The notes under the pieces were generated by a model. It was not told the origin of the DNA, did no database searches, and worked only from the letters and a program-made list of their open reading frames with translations. The position numbers and the translations under genes were made by a program. A stretch of 10,091 nt of DNA from Deltaproteobacteria bacterium (GTDB lineage: Bacteria; Desulfobacterota; Syntrophia; Syntrophales; UBA2210): positions 1 through 10,091 of the forward strand of contig JAFGQD010000010.1 in assembly GCA_016935875.1 (NCBI GenBank), written 5' to 3'. How positions within the stretch are numbered: the stretch's first letter is position 1; each line of letters opens with the position of its first letter. Positions 1 to 5,925 of the stretch are shown here, piece by piece.

Positions 1-378
1 CGGATACTGAAACCCTGGGGAGAAGGACTATTCAACCGGCTGGACTCCCTGAAATTCATATCCTGGGTAGGGGAAGACGGTTTCCCCGGCATTACACCGC
101 TGATACAATGCCGGGCTTCAGACAGCAGAAGACTCGTTTTCTCCACGGCTGCCTACGGAAAAGAACTGGACGCGATACAGAAAGGTACGTGCGTGGCAGT
201 GTTCGGCCTGACCATGGATATGGAAGACATCCTGACACGCGGAACCTTTGTGGGCACAGGGTGGTATCGTGGCATAAAACTGGGCGTAATAGACTTGGAA
301 TGGGTGTACAACTCCATGCCGCCAAAACCGGGACAGATCTACCCCGAAGTGCGCGTCAAACAAGTCGTGGATTTCTGA
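1..378 (+). CDS. Probable pyridoxamine 5'-phosphate oxidase-like (FMN split-barrel) protein, C-terminal part
   Basis: The reading frame is open from the first base of the window to a TGA at 376-378. It gives the last 125 residues of a protein whose start lies to the left. The pattern resembles flavin-binding split-barrel proteins: a strand pair around KFISWVGEDGFPGITPL (about residues 19-35 of the visible part), a second block RRLVFSTAAYGKEL, then AVFGLTMDMEDILTRGTF and a C-terminal GVIDLEWVYNSMPPKPGQIYP. Family proteins usually bind FMN, F420 or haem, and many are uncharacterised oxidoreductases. No substrate can be named. It could instead be a conserved hypothetical protein with a similar beta-rich fold. 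The gene converges on the response regulator with a 15-base gap, and I see no convincing terminator between them. The family call rests on recalled resemblance; the reading frame itself is solid. Confidence 0.5.
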   Translation, partial: RILKPWGEGLFNRLDSLKFISWVGEDGFPGITPLIQCRASDSRRLVFSTAAYGKELDAIQKGTCVAVFGLTMDMEDILTRGTFVGTGWYRGIKLGVIDLEWVYNSMPPKPGQIYPEVRVKQVVDF

Positions 379-393
379 AGGGACGGTACCCTG

Positions 394-1734
394 TCAGTCC
401 GTATCTATGTTATAGTTGCGTATCTTCGTTCTCAAGGTCTTTCTGTCAATCCCGAGAAACTTTGCAGTCTTGCCTATTTGAAAATCAAAATGGTGCAAAG
501 CCCGTTCTATATGCTCCTTCTCGACATCCACGAGAGTCACTCTTCCCGAATACGAATCCACTACGGGAACCTTCGTACTCCTATACTGCCCGAAATACAG
601 GATATCGGACTGATTGACGATTTCATTTTCACAAAGGACGCAGAGCCGTTCAACCGTATTCTTCAATTCTCTGATATTACCCGGCCAGTTATACAACTTC
701 AAAGACTTCTCTGCTTCCTCCGAAAAACGCCTCACCTTGCTCTTGTACCTTTTGATATATATATTGAGATAGTGTTGCGCAATCGGCAGTATATCGGCAC
801 TGTGCTCCCGTAAGGGTTTTATATTGATCGGGACTACCGATATTCTGTAGAAGAGATCTTCCCTGAACTGACCGGAATCCACCAGCGCGGTCAGTTCCTT
901 ATTGGTCGCCACTATGAGCCTCACATCGACCTTGTCGGCCTTTGAACTGCCGACCCGTGGAACTTCCTGTTCCTGGATGACCCTCAACAGTCTGGCCTGT
1001 GTGGCAAGACTGATATTAGATATCTCATCCAGAAAGAGCGTCCCCTTGTCCGCCATCTGGAATCGTCCCTCACGCGATTCCGTCGCGCCGCTGAACGAGC
1101 CCTTGACGTGACCGAAAAGCTCACTCTCCATCAGATTTTCCACAAGTGAAGAACAATCAACGGGAACAAACGGCTTGCCACTCCTGCTGCTGAGTTTCTG
1201 TATTGCGCGAGCCACAAGCTCCTTGCCCGTTCCGCTCTCGCCGGTAATAAGCACGGTGCTGTCTGTATACGCCACCCTCCTGATCGTATCTTTTAGTTCC
1301 AACGCGGCACTGCTGTTCCCTACCAACTCCGGGATATCACCACCCGGTCTTTCAGCATCACTCGCATTCAGGGCGTTCTTCGCCGCCTTTCTCAGCTCAG
1401 CCGCACCGAATGGCTTCGTCAGAAAATCAAATGCACCGCACTTCATGGCCTCAACAGCTATTTCTATGCTTCCGTATCCGGTGATGATTATGATATGCGC
1501 GGAGATATCGGATTCCACTTTTAGTTTTCTCAGGACATCCAGACCGTTCATCTTCGGCATCTGCACATCCAGCAGGATGACATGATAGACATTTTTCAGG
1601 GCCATTTCGAGGCCGAGAACCGCATTACCCGTTTCTTCGATATGATACCCCTCACGCGACAATATCTGACGGCATCCATCCCGTATTGATTCTTCATCAT
1701 CAATGATAAGTATCTTCCCGACTCTCTCAGCCAA
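394..1734 (-). CDS. Sigma-54-dependent response regulator, NtrC family (receiver-AAA+-Fis HTH)
   Basis: This 446-residue protein is a phosphorylation-controlled activator of sigma-54 RNA polymerase. The receiver domain (about 7-120) has acidic pocket D12/D13, phospho-acceptor D56, T85 and K107. The AAA+ domain (about 136-365) has Walker A GESGTGKE (165-172), Walker B GTLFLDE (231-237), sensor I ATN (276-278), arginine-finger region REDLFYR (291-297) and sensor II NWPGNIREL (349-357). A Fis-type helix-turn-helix fills about 402-441. The sigma-54 contact loop reads GSFSGA (212-217) in place of the canonical GAFTGA. The start is TTG, because no ATG occurs before residue 44, which would destroy the receiver. 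This TTG overlaps the kinase stop by 8 bases and has an AGGGAGG 9 bases upstream. The kinase just upstream is its probable partner. Its target promoters are not evident: I found no -24/-12 element in the intergenic gaps. Confidence 0.96.
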   Translation of the reverse strand: MAERVGKILIIDDEESIRDGCRQILSREGYHIEETGNAVLGLEMALKNVYHVILLDVQMPKMNGLDVLRKLKVESDISAHIIIITGYGSIEIAVEAMKCGAFDFLTKPFGAAELRKAAKNALNASDAERPGGDIPELVGNSSAALELKDTIRRVAYTDSTVLITGESGTGKELVARAIQKLSSRSGKPFVPVDCSSLVENLMESELFGHVKGSFSGATESREGRFQMADKGTLFLDEISNISLATQARLLRVIQEQEVPRVGSSKADKVDVRLIVATNKELTALVDSGQFREDLFYRISVVPINIKPLREHSADILPIAQHYLNIYIKRYKSKVRRFSEEAEKSLKLYNWPGNIRELKNTVERLCVLCENEIVNQSDILYFGQYRSTKVPVVDSYSGRVTLVDVEKEHIERALHHFDFQIGKTAKFLGIDRKTLRTKIRNYNIDTD

Positions 1735-3790
1735 CCTTTATATCCTCCCTTGTTTCGTACTGCTCAGGGTTGTCAAACCCCTTCGCAGGTAAAAAAATAG
1801 AAAACGTCGTTCCCCGCCCGAGTTCGCTCTCAACATCCACGAAACCGTCATGTTTACTTACTATACCGTAGGCAATGGACAGACCCAGGCCGGTCCCCTG
1901 CCCCGGATCTTTCGTGGTAAAGAAGGGCTCAAATATATGCGCCAGGTAGGCCTTGTCTATCCCCCTGCCGGTATCCGAGATAGTGATCTTGATGGTATGA
2001 GGGCTGGCCAGAAGGCATATTTTCTCCATCTCCGTGCTTTCCGACGCATTGGATGGAAATCTGCTGATCAGCTTTGTCGCAACCGTCAGCTTCCCCCCTT
2101 CAGTCATAGAATCGGAGGCATTGATAAAGAGATTCAGAAAGACCTGCTCCAGCCGTGACTGGTCCCCGTTCACCTTAGGAAGATCTTCCGCAAAAGCGGT
2201 TTCTATCTCTATGCCGTGAAACATGGATTGATCCTTCACCAGGCTGAGGGATGTCATAAGTAGATCGTTTATATCGAGCAGCACCATCTCGCCCGAAGGA
2301 GTCCGGGCAAAATCGAGGAGATTTTGAACGATCTCTTTACACCTGTTTGTTTGATATGCGATCTTCTTCATATTTTCCCGTGCCGGACTGTCCTCCGGAA
2401 GTTCTTCTAACACGAGGTTACTGTAAAGCAATATGCCACCGAGAGGGTTGTTCATCTCATGAGCAACACCGGCAGCTATCTGTCCAAGGGAAATCAGACG
2501 TTCCGTTTGTGTCAGTTGCTGAAGGGTTTTTTTCAGCCTGTCATCGCGATCCTTGAGCGACCTGACCATATCATTGAACGCCTCATCCAACACGCCAAAA
2601 TCCGATGATTTACTACCGGGCAATTGATAATCGAGGTCACCGGTCCCTATGGTTTCCGTGGCCTGTTTCAGTATCCGTATCCTCTCTATAATGGTGTGTC
2701 CCATGCGAAACGAGATAATGAAGGCAACGATCATGCCGATGGTCGTGATGCCCAGAAACACCCACATGGCGTACAGTTTCATGTCTCTGTATTTTGCTTC
2801 CAATATGCCGACATAGAGCATTCCTATGATGCTATTGTCTATACCGTATATAGGCACATATGAACTGAGATACCAGTCGTTGACGACAAACGCCCTTCCA
2901 ACCCAGTCCTTGCCCTCTTCAACAACCTTTTTATACACCTCCCTCGATACAATGGTGCCGATGGCCCTTTCGGAATCCTTCGTTATCACGTTGGTGGATA
3001 TGCGGACTCCTCCCTGGAATATCGTGGCGAACCCCATATCAAGGTCCTTGTATTTTTCGTCGCGGTATACTGTTTCTTTTATTTTGTCCACTATGGCATA
3101 ATCCCCGTTAAGCAAAACACCTCCAACGAGTGCGCCTCTGAAATCACCATGCGCGTCAAAGATGGGATAGGCCGCTCTCAGGACCATACCTTCAGACAAT
3201 TGTTTCTCCCCTGTCTCTATGGATCGGGGAGTCTCTACTATGGCTATCTCAAGACGCTCCGAAAGCAGGGGATTCTCCATCTCTATCCTTTTCGAAGAAA
3301 TCAGTTCGGTTGACGACTGGGGCGTTTTTTTATCAAGACATTCCCATATGACCGGATCCCACAAGACAGTATCCCCTCTGACTGCGGGGTTGGTAGCCCT
3401 GTACAGCACGGTGCCTTCACTATCCACCAGGAAAAGCATGTCAAGACACATACACTCGGTTCCCTGCCCATCGTTCACCTCCGCTCCCGTGCACATCAAC
3501 CCCTTCAGCTCTTCCAGCGCAAACATATCGCCGGAAGAAATCGCGTCATCAAGATGTGATCTCAGCGCTATACAGCGGACCTGGAATGCCAACCGTTCCC
3601 TGTTGTTCTCATAGATGAGTCTCGCTGTATGTATATCCTGCTGTACCCTTCTCTGCGCCTCATCCATGGTATTTCTGCTGATTATCTTTATACCAACGAA
3701 CGTAGCCACCACACCGGTAAGACAGGTGGCGACCAGAAATCCCAATATAAGGCGTTTTTGCAGGTGTTCTTTGAAGATATCTCGTAACAA
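1727..3790 (-). CDS. Membrane sensor histidine kinase (Cache-type sensor, HAMP, HisKA, HATPase_c)
   Basis: This 687-residue inner-membrane kinase should phosphorylate the adjacent sigma-54 regulator. Transmembrane helix 1 is about 14-37 and helix 2 about 340-362. The roughly 300 residues between them form a periplasmic sensor that resembles Cache domains, with GVRISTNV (261-268) and the late strand block WYLSSYVPIYG (306-316). A HAMP linker follows (about 362-415). The dimerisation domain has phospho-acceptor H444 in GVAHEMNNPLGG. The ATPase domain has N-box N557, G1 DTGRG (606-610), F-box FEPFFTTK (620-627) and G2 GTGLGL (632-637). A segment of about 20 residues (575-597) between the N and G1 boxes looks like an insertion. 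The sensor holds several cysteines, including C100, C113 and C115. The start is TTG at 3790 with GAGGG 8 bases upstream; the first ATG (residue 42) would remove helix 1. The ligand is unknown. Confidence 0.96.
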   Translation of the reverse strand: MLRDIFKEHLQKRLILGFLVATCLTGVVATFVGIKIISRNTMDEAQRRVQQDIHTARLIYENNRERLAFQVRCIALRSHLDDAISSGDMFALEELKGLMCTGAEVNDGQGTECMCLDMLFLVDSEGTVLYRATNPAVRGDTVLWDPVIWECLDKKTPQSSTELISSKRIEMENPLLSERLEIAIVETPRSIETGEKQLSEGMVLRAAYPIFDAHGDFRGALVGGVLLNGDYAIVDKIKETVYRDEKYKDLDMGFATIFQGGVRISTNVITKDSERAIGTIVSREVYKKVVEEGKDWVGRAFVVNDWYLSSYVPIYGIDNSIIGMLYVGILEAKYRDMKLYAMWVFLGITTIGMIVAFIISFRMGHTIIERIRILKQATETIGTGDLDYQLPGSKSSDFGVLDEAFNDMVRSLKDRDDRLKKTLQQLTQTERLISLGQIAAGVAHEMNNPLGGILLYSNLVLEELPEDSPARENMKKIAYQTNRCKEIVQNLLDFARTPSGEMVLLDINDLLMTSLSLVKDQSMFHGIEIETAFAEDLPKVNGDQSRLEQVFLNLFINASDSMTEGGKLTVATKLISRFPSNASESTEMEKICLLASPHTIKITISDTGRGIDKAYLAHIFEPFFTTKDPGQGTGLGLSIAYGIVSKHDGFVDVESELGRGTTFSIFLPAKGFDNPEQYETREDIKVG
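1744..1750 (-). promoter_or_regulatory. Shine-Dalgarno that fixes the TTG start of the response regulator
   Basis: AGGGAGG on the minus strand lies 9 bases before the TTG at 1734, inside the 3' end of the kinase gene. It supports TTG as the true start and suggests translational coupling, since the kinase TGA (1729-1727) falls just after the TTG. Confidence 0.7.
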
Positions 3791-3797
3791 TCTCTTG

Positions 3798-3802
3798 CCC
3801 TC
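3798..3802 (-). promoter_or_regulatory. Shine-Dalgarno for the TTG start of the sensor kinase
   Basis: GAGGG on the minus strand sits 8 bases before the TTG at 3790, in the 51-base gap after the DUF167 stop. No in-frame ATG or GTG lies nearby, and helix 1 of the kinase begins about 13 codons after this TTG. The site therefore decides the start. Confidence 0.6.
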
Positions 3803-3841
3803 ATCGCATGGGTGGGAAAAGAAAACTATGCGTTCCCTCTC

Positions 3842-4123
3842 CTACACCACGCTCTCGATGTCCTTCCTGGTAATTCCAGAAATTGACACTTTTTTATTCT
3901 TTGACTTGTGACCGGCTATGATCTTTATCTGAGATTTTTTTATACCCAGCATGCCTGACAGGAATCTTACACACTCCTTGTTGGCCGCACCTTCAACAGG
4001 AGGCGCAGTTATCCTGAGCTTCAGGGCGTCACCCTGGATACCCGCAAGTTCACACCTGGACGAGCGTGGAATAACCCTGATATTGAGCACAATCCCATCC
4101 GTTGTCTCACCGACCGGGATCAT
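3842..4123 (-). CDS. yggU: DUF167 (YggU family) protein
   Basis: This small soluble protein of the DUF167/YggU family has 93 residues, the usual size. Its biochemical role is not established. The signature is clear: the strand IRVIPRSS (15-22), the motif APPVEGAANKE (40-50), then LGIKKSQIKIIAGHKSKNKKV (about 59-79). I chose ATG at 4123 because it overlaps the divIVA stop as ATGA and has GAGGGAG just upstream, a classic coupled start. A GTG at 4141 would add six residues but has no good ribosome-binding site. The neighbours yggT and divIVA are its usual partners in many bacteria, which supports the family call. It is the third gene of the minus-strand run, and a 51-base gap precedes the sensor kinase. 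Confidence 0.93.
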   Translation of the reverse strand: MIPVGETTDGIVLNIRVIPRSSRCELAGIQGDALKLRITAPPVEGAANKECVRFLSGMLGIKKSQIKIIAGHKSKNKKVSISGITRKDIESVV

Positions 4124-4548
4124 GTCTCCCTCTTGTTCCACGTATCCAGGAGCTCAATATTGAATCTGAGAAACGATTCAAAATAGGTCTCAAGGTGTTC
4201 TTTTGTCTTTTCCAGATGCCTGATTTCTTCTTCCAGGTTATCCGCCTCCACTCTCATCCTGTCAAGGATGTCTTCCGTCAGAGCCTCGGCTTCCCGGAGC
4301 ATTGAGGTCTTCATCACTTCCGCTCCGTCAGAATATTCATCACCTTCCGGAGCAGTCGTTACGTCGTTCAACCGCTCTACCTGGGATTCTAGTTCCGTTA
4401 CTCTTTCTTTCAGCCGTGAATTCTCTCTCAGCCGCAGCTCCAGTTCCCCCGCAACAGCCTGCAGAAAATCGTCGACCTCCCTGACATCGAATCCCCTGAA
4501 TCTCGTTCGGAACTTCTGGTTATTGATGTCCACAGGCGTAATCTTCAT
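4120..4548 (-). CDS. divIVA: DivIVA-domain protein
   Basis: This is a 142-residue coiled-coil protein of the DivIVA/GpsB class. Family members bind negatively curved membrane and recruit division, polarity or wall-synthesis proteins. The N-terminal lipid-binding domain (1-60) is well kept: ITPVDINNQKF, then F17 and R18 in RFRGFDVREVDDFL. These match the phenylalanine and arginine that insert into the membrane in Bacillus subtilis DivIVA. A first coiled coil covers about 30-60. An acidic, Pro/Gly-containing linker (61-76) follows, then a second coiled coil (about 78-125). The protein is shorter than Gram-positive DivIVA. The ATG start at 4548 has AAAGGGAT upstream and lies 17 bases after the yggT stop; the gene ends in an ATGA overlap with DUF167. 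What it recruits in this organism cannot be read from sequence. Confidence 0.92.
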   Translation of the reverse strand: MKITPVDINNQKFRTRFRGFDVREVDDFLQAVAGELELRLRENSRLKERVTELESQVERLNDVTTAPEGDEYSDGAEVMKTSMLREAEALTEDILDRMRVEADNLEEEIRHLEKTKEHLETYFESFLRFNIELLDTWNKRET

Positions 4549-4565
4549 AAGCAGATCCCTTTCAT

Positions 4566-4865
4566 TTATCTGAAATTAACCGCGATCTGAAGCATGGTTT
4601 TTACGAGAAAACTCTGTAAAAACACAATCACCAGAATCACAATGATCGGAGAAAAATCTATCCCGATACCTCTCAGAGGAATCAATCTCCTGACCTGGTA
4701 CAGTACCGGCTCTGTGGCTTTATATAAGAACCGGATTATCGGATTGTAGGGATCCGGATTCACCCAGGAGATCAGAGCCCGTATAATGATGAGCCACATA
4801 TACAACGTAAGCCCCATGTCGACAATCCTGGCGAGAGCCTCTATGAAATTCCCAATTACAAACAT
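4566..4865 (-). CDS. yggT: YggT family integral membrane protein (single-repeat form)
   Basis: This 99-residue membrane protein belongs to the YggT family, which is linked to envelope or osmotic functions but has no settled mechanism. It has a hydrophobic segment at about 16-36 and another at about 71-93. Between them is the family core RALISWVNPDPYNP (29-42), TEPVL (51-55) and RRLIPLRGIGIDFSP (59-73). Escherichia coli YggT carries two copies of this unit; here there is one, as in many other bacteria. I chose ATG at 4865 because AAAGGGG lies about 5 bases upstream. A longer frame reaching 4976 would add 37 polar residues without family resemblance and would run into the promoter palindrome. 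It is the first gene of the minus-strand run and is divergent from proC. Confidence 0.93.
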   Translation of the reverse strand: MFVIGNFIEALARIVDMGLTLYMWLIIIRALISWVNPDPYNPIIRFLYKATEPVLYQVRRLIPLRGIGIDFSPIIVILVIVFLQSFLVKTMLQIAVNFR

Positions 4866-4901
4866 CTTTACCCCTTTACACGAAAACAGTTTATACATAG
4901 T

Positions 4902-4916
4902 GACGGCGGTGCCGTC
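4902..4916 (-). other. GC-rich hairpin in the yggT leader
   Basis: GACGGC and GCCGTC form a perfect 6-base-pair stem around a 3-base loop. In the minus-strand transcript the hairpin would fall about 25 bases after the predicted start and 37 bases before the yggT ATG. No U-tract follows, so it is not a typical terminator. It may stabilise the 5' end, or it may be chance. Confidence 0.4.
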
Positions 4917-4928
4917 CGATCTTCGGCC

Positions 4929-4958
4929 TTGACTTTTTAAGTGTATCTCAATAATAAT
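4929..4958 (+). promoter_or_regulatory. Predicted sigma-70 promoter of proC
   Basis: The -35 box TTGACT (4929-4934) and the -10 box AATAAT (4953-4958, five of six consensus bases) are separated by 18 bases. Transcription would start near 4965, leaving a leader of about 80 bases before the proC ATG at 5045. Confidence 0.5.
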
Positions 4959-4976
4959 TGCTACCTTAAAAGTCAA
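4948..4976 (-). promoter_or_regulatory. Predicted sigma-70 promoter of the yggT operon
   Basis: On the minus strand TTGACT (4976-4971) is followed after 17 bases by a weak -10 TATTGA (4953-4948). A TATTAT lies at a 14-base spacing instead (4956-4951). The -35 is convincing; the -10 is less so. It overlaps the proC promoter head-on. Confidence 0.42.
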
Positions 4977-4986
4977 GATTTATGTT

Positions 4987-5009
4987 CCGGGAAAGACGGG
5001 AAGTCCCGG
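4987..5009 (+). other. Possible stem-loop in the proC leader
   Basis: CCGGG (4987-4991) can pair with CCCGG (5005-5009) around a 13-base loop. The left part also contains the direct repeat CGGGAA at 4988 and 4997. It lies in the predicted proC 5' leader, ahead of the AGGGAGG at about 5025-5031. It is weak and may be chance. Confidence 0.25.
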
Positions 5010-5044
5010 CGATTCTCTGCAGACAGGGAGGTTTCCACACTCAC

Positions 5045-5854
5045 ATGCAGGAAAAAAAGATATGCATCATAGGCGGGGGGAACATGGGAGAGGCGCTCGC
5101 CGGCGGAATCATTTCAAGCGGTCTGGCGCAGGCTGAGAATATAATCATCCATGACATACGAAGGGAACGACTTGCGTACTTCAGGGACACATATCATGTA
5201 GGTGCGTCGGATGACATCACGGGAGCCATAGAGACCTCCGACATTGTTATCCTGGCGGTCAAACCCCAGAATATGGAAGAGGTGTTGAAGAAGATGGCCG
5301 ATTCCGTCGCGGCCAGGCTCGTCATCTCCATCGCGGCGGGTATCACCCTCGGGCTCATAGAGGAACACCTGGGTGGAAAAACACGTGCAATCAGGGTCAT
5401 GCCGAACACGCCCGCCCTGATCGGCGAAGGCGCGGCGGCTCTTGCAGGCGGGAAGTACGCCACGGACAGCGATATCGCCACAGCCCGCCGGATATTCGAT
5501 TCCGTGGGAATCACCGTCGTTGTCAAAGAAGAACTTATCGACGCGGTGACAGGCCTGAGCGGAAGCGGTCCGGCCTATGGATTCATTATCATAGACGCGC
5601 TCGCACAGGCCGGTGTCAGCCAGGGGCTTGAAGCCGAGACCGCGTTAAAACTCGCGGCCCAGACCATGCTCGGCGCCGCTAAACTCTGTCTCAAAGGAGA
5701 CAAGACACCGGCCCAGCTCACCGATATGGTCACTTCCCCTGGGGGCACCACCATAGAAGGCATCAAGGCACTCAGGGCCGGGAAGATCGGGGAGACCCTC
5801 GCGTCGGCAGTTGAAGCTGCGACAACAAAATCGAAGGAATTAGGGAGAAAATAG
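5045..5854 (+). CDS. proC: Pyrroline-5-carboxylate reductase
   Basis: This cytosolic enzyme of 269 residues reduces 1-pyrroline-5-carboxylate to L-proline with NAD(P)H, the last step of proline synthesis. The N-terminal Rossmann fold shows IIGGGNMGEAL (8-18), VKPQ (72-75) and MPNTPA (119-124). The C-terminal helical dimerisation and catalytic domain has SGSGPAY (172-178) and the family signature LTDMVTSPGGTT (225-236). Length and motifs are standard, so the call is secure. I chose ATG 5045 because the Rossmann strand starts five codons later and an AGGGAGG lies 13 bases upstream, slightly far. An in-frame ATG at 4982 would add 21 polar residues and has no ribosome-binding site. In many bacteria proC is co-directional with yggT; here it is divergent and shares the palindromic promoter region. 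Confidence 0.98.
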   Translation: MQEKKICIIGGGNMGEALAGGIISSGLAQAENIIIHDIRRERLAYFRDTYHVGASDDITGAIETSDIVILAVKPQNMEEVLKKMADSVAARLVISIAAGITLGLIEEHLGGKTRAIRVMPNTPALIGEGAAALAGGKYATDSDIATARRIFDSVGITVVVKEELIDAVTGLSGSGPAYGFIIIDALAQAGVSQGLEAETALKLAAQTMLGAAKLCLKGDKTPAQLTDMVTSPGGTTIEGIKALRAGKIGETLASAVEAATTKSKELGRK

Positions 5855-5869
5855 CCCTGTCATAGAATC

Positions 5870-5911
5870 CCGGATGTGAATTGATGAGACCAAAGGGCGT
5901 CTCGATTCCGG
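5870..5911. terminator. Possible stem-loop between convergent proC and icd
   Basis: In the 71-base gap between the two stops, GAGAC (5886-5890) pairs with GTCTC (5899-5903) around an 8-base loop. CCGGA (5870-5874) can pair further out with TCCGG (5907-5911) across bulges. Neither strand has a clear T-tract after it, so an intrinsic terminator is not demonstrated. Its position between convergent genes is the main support. Confidence 0.3.
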
Positions 5912-5925
5912 CCACTTCTCCTCAT

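Larger units (their letters stand above)
4928..4977. repeat. Near-perfect inverted repeat spanning the yggT/proC divergent promoters
   Basis: The left arm CTTGACTTTTTAAG (4928-4941) and the right arm CTTAAAAGTCAAG (4965-4977) are exact reverse complements except for one extra T in the left arm. A 23-base AT-rich centre separates them. Each arm contains a TTGACT -35 element pointing inward, so the repeat may simply be two similar promoters placed face to face. It could also be an operator. Confidence 0.7.

Noticed and set aside
376..400. Bidirectional terminator between the first gene and the regulator
   Set aside because: The gap is 15 bases and contains only a 4-base GGAC/GTCC match and a GGTACC palindrome, with no T-tract.
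108..617. Plus-strand open frame of 169 codons crossing the end of the first gene and the regulator
   Set aside because: It overlaps two better frames on opposite strands. The translation is Arg/Ser-rich without motifs.
1175..1585. Plus-strand open frame of 136 codons opposite the response regulator
   Set aside because: Antisense shadow of conserved AAA+ and receiver motifs.
4866..4976. N-terminal extension of YggT to 4976
   Set aside because: The extra 37 residues are not YggT-like, and the frame crosses the promoter palindrome. The ATG at 4865 has a good Shine-Dalgarno.
4982..5044. N-terminal extension of ProC to an ATG at 4982
   Set aside because: It has no ribosome-binding site, the added residues are polar and unlike ProC, and the Rossmann strand starts just after 5045.
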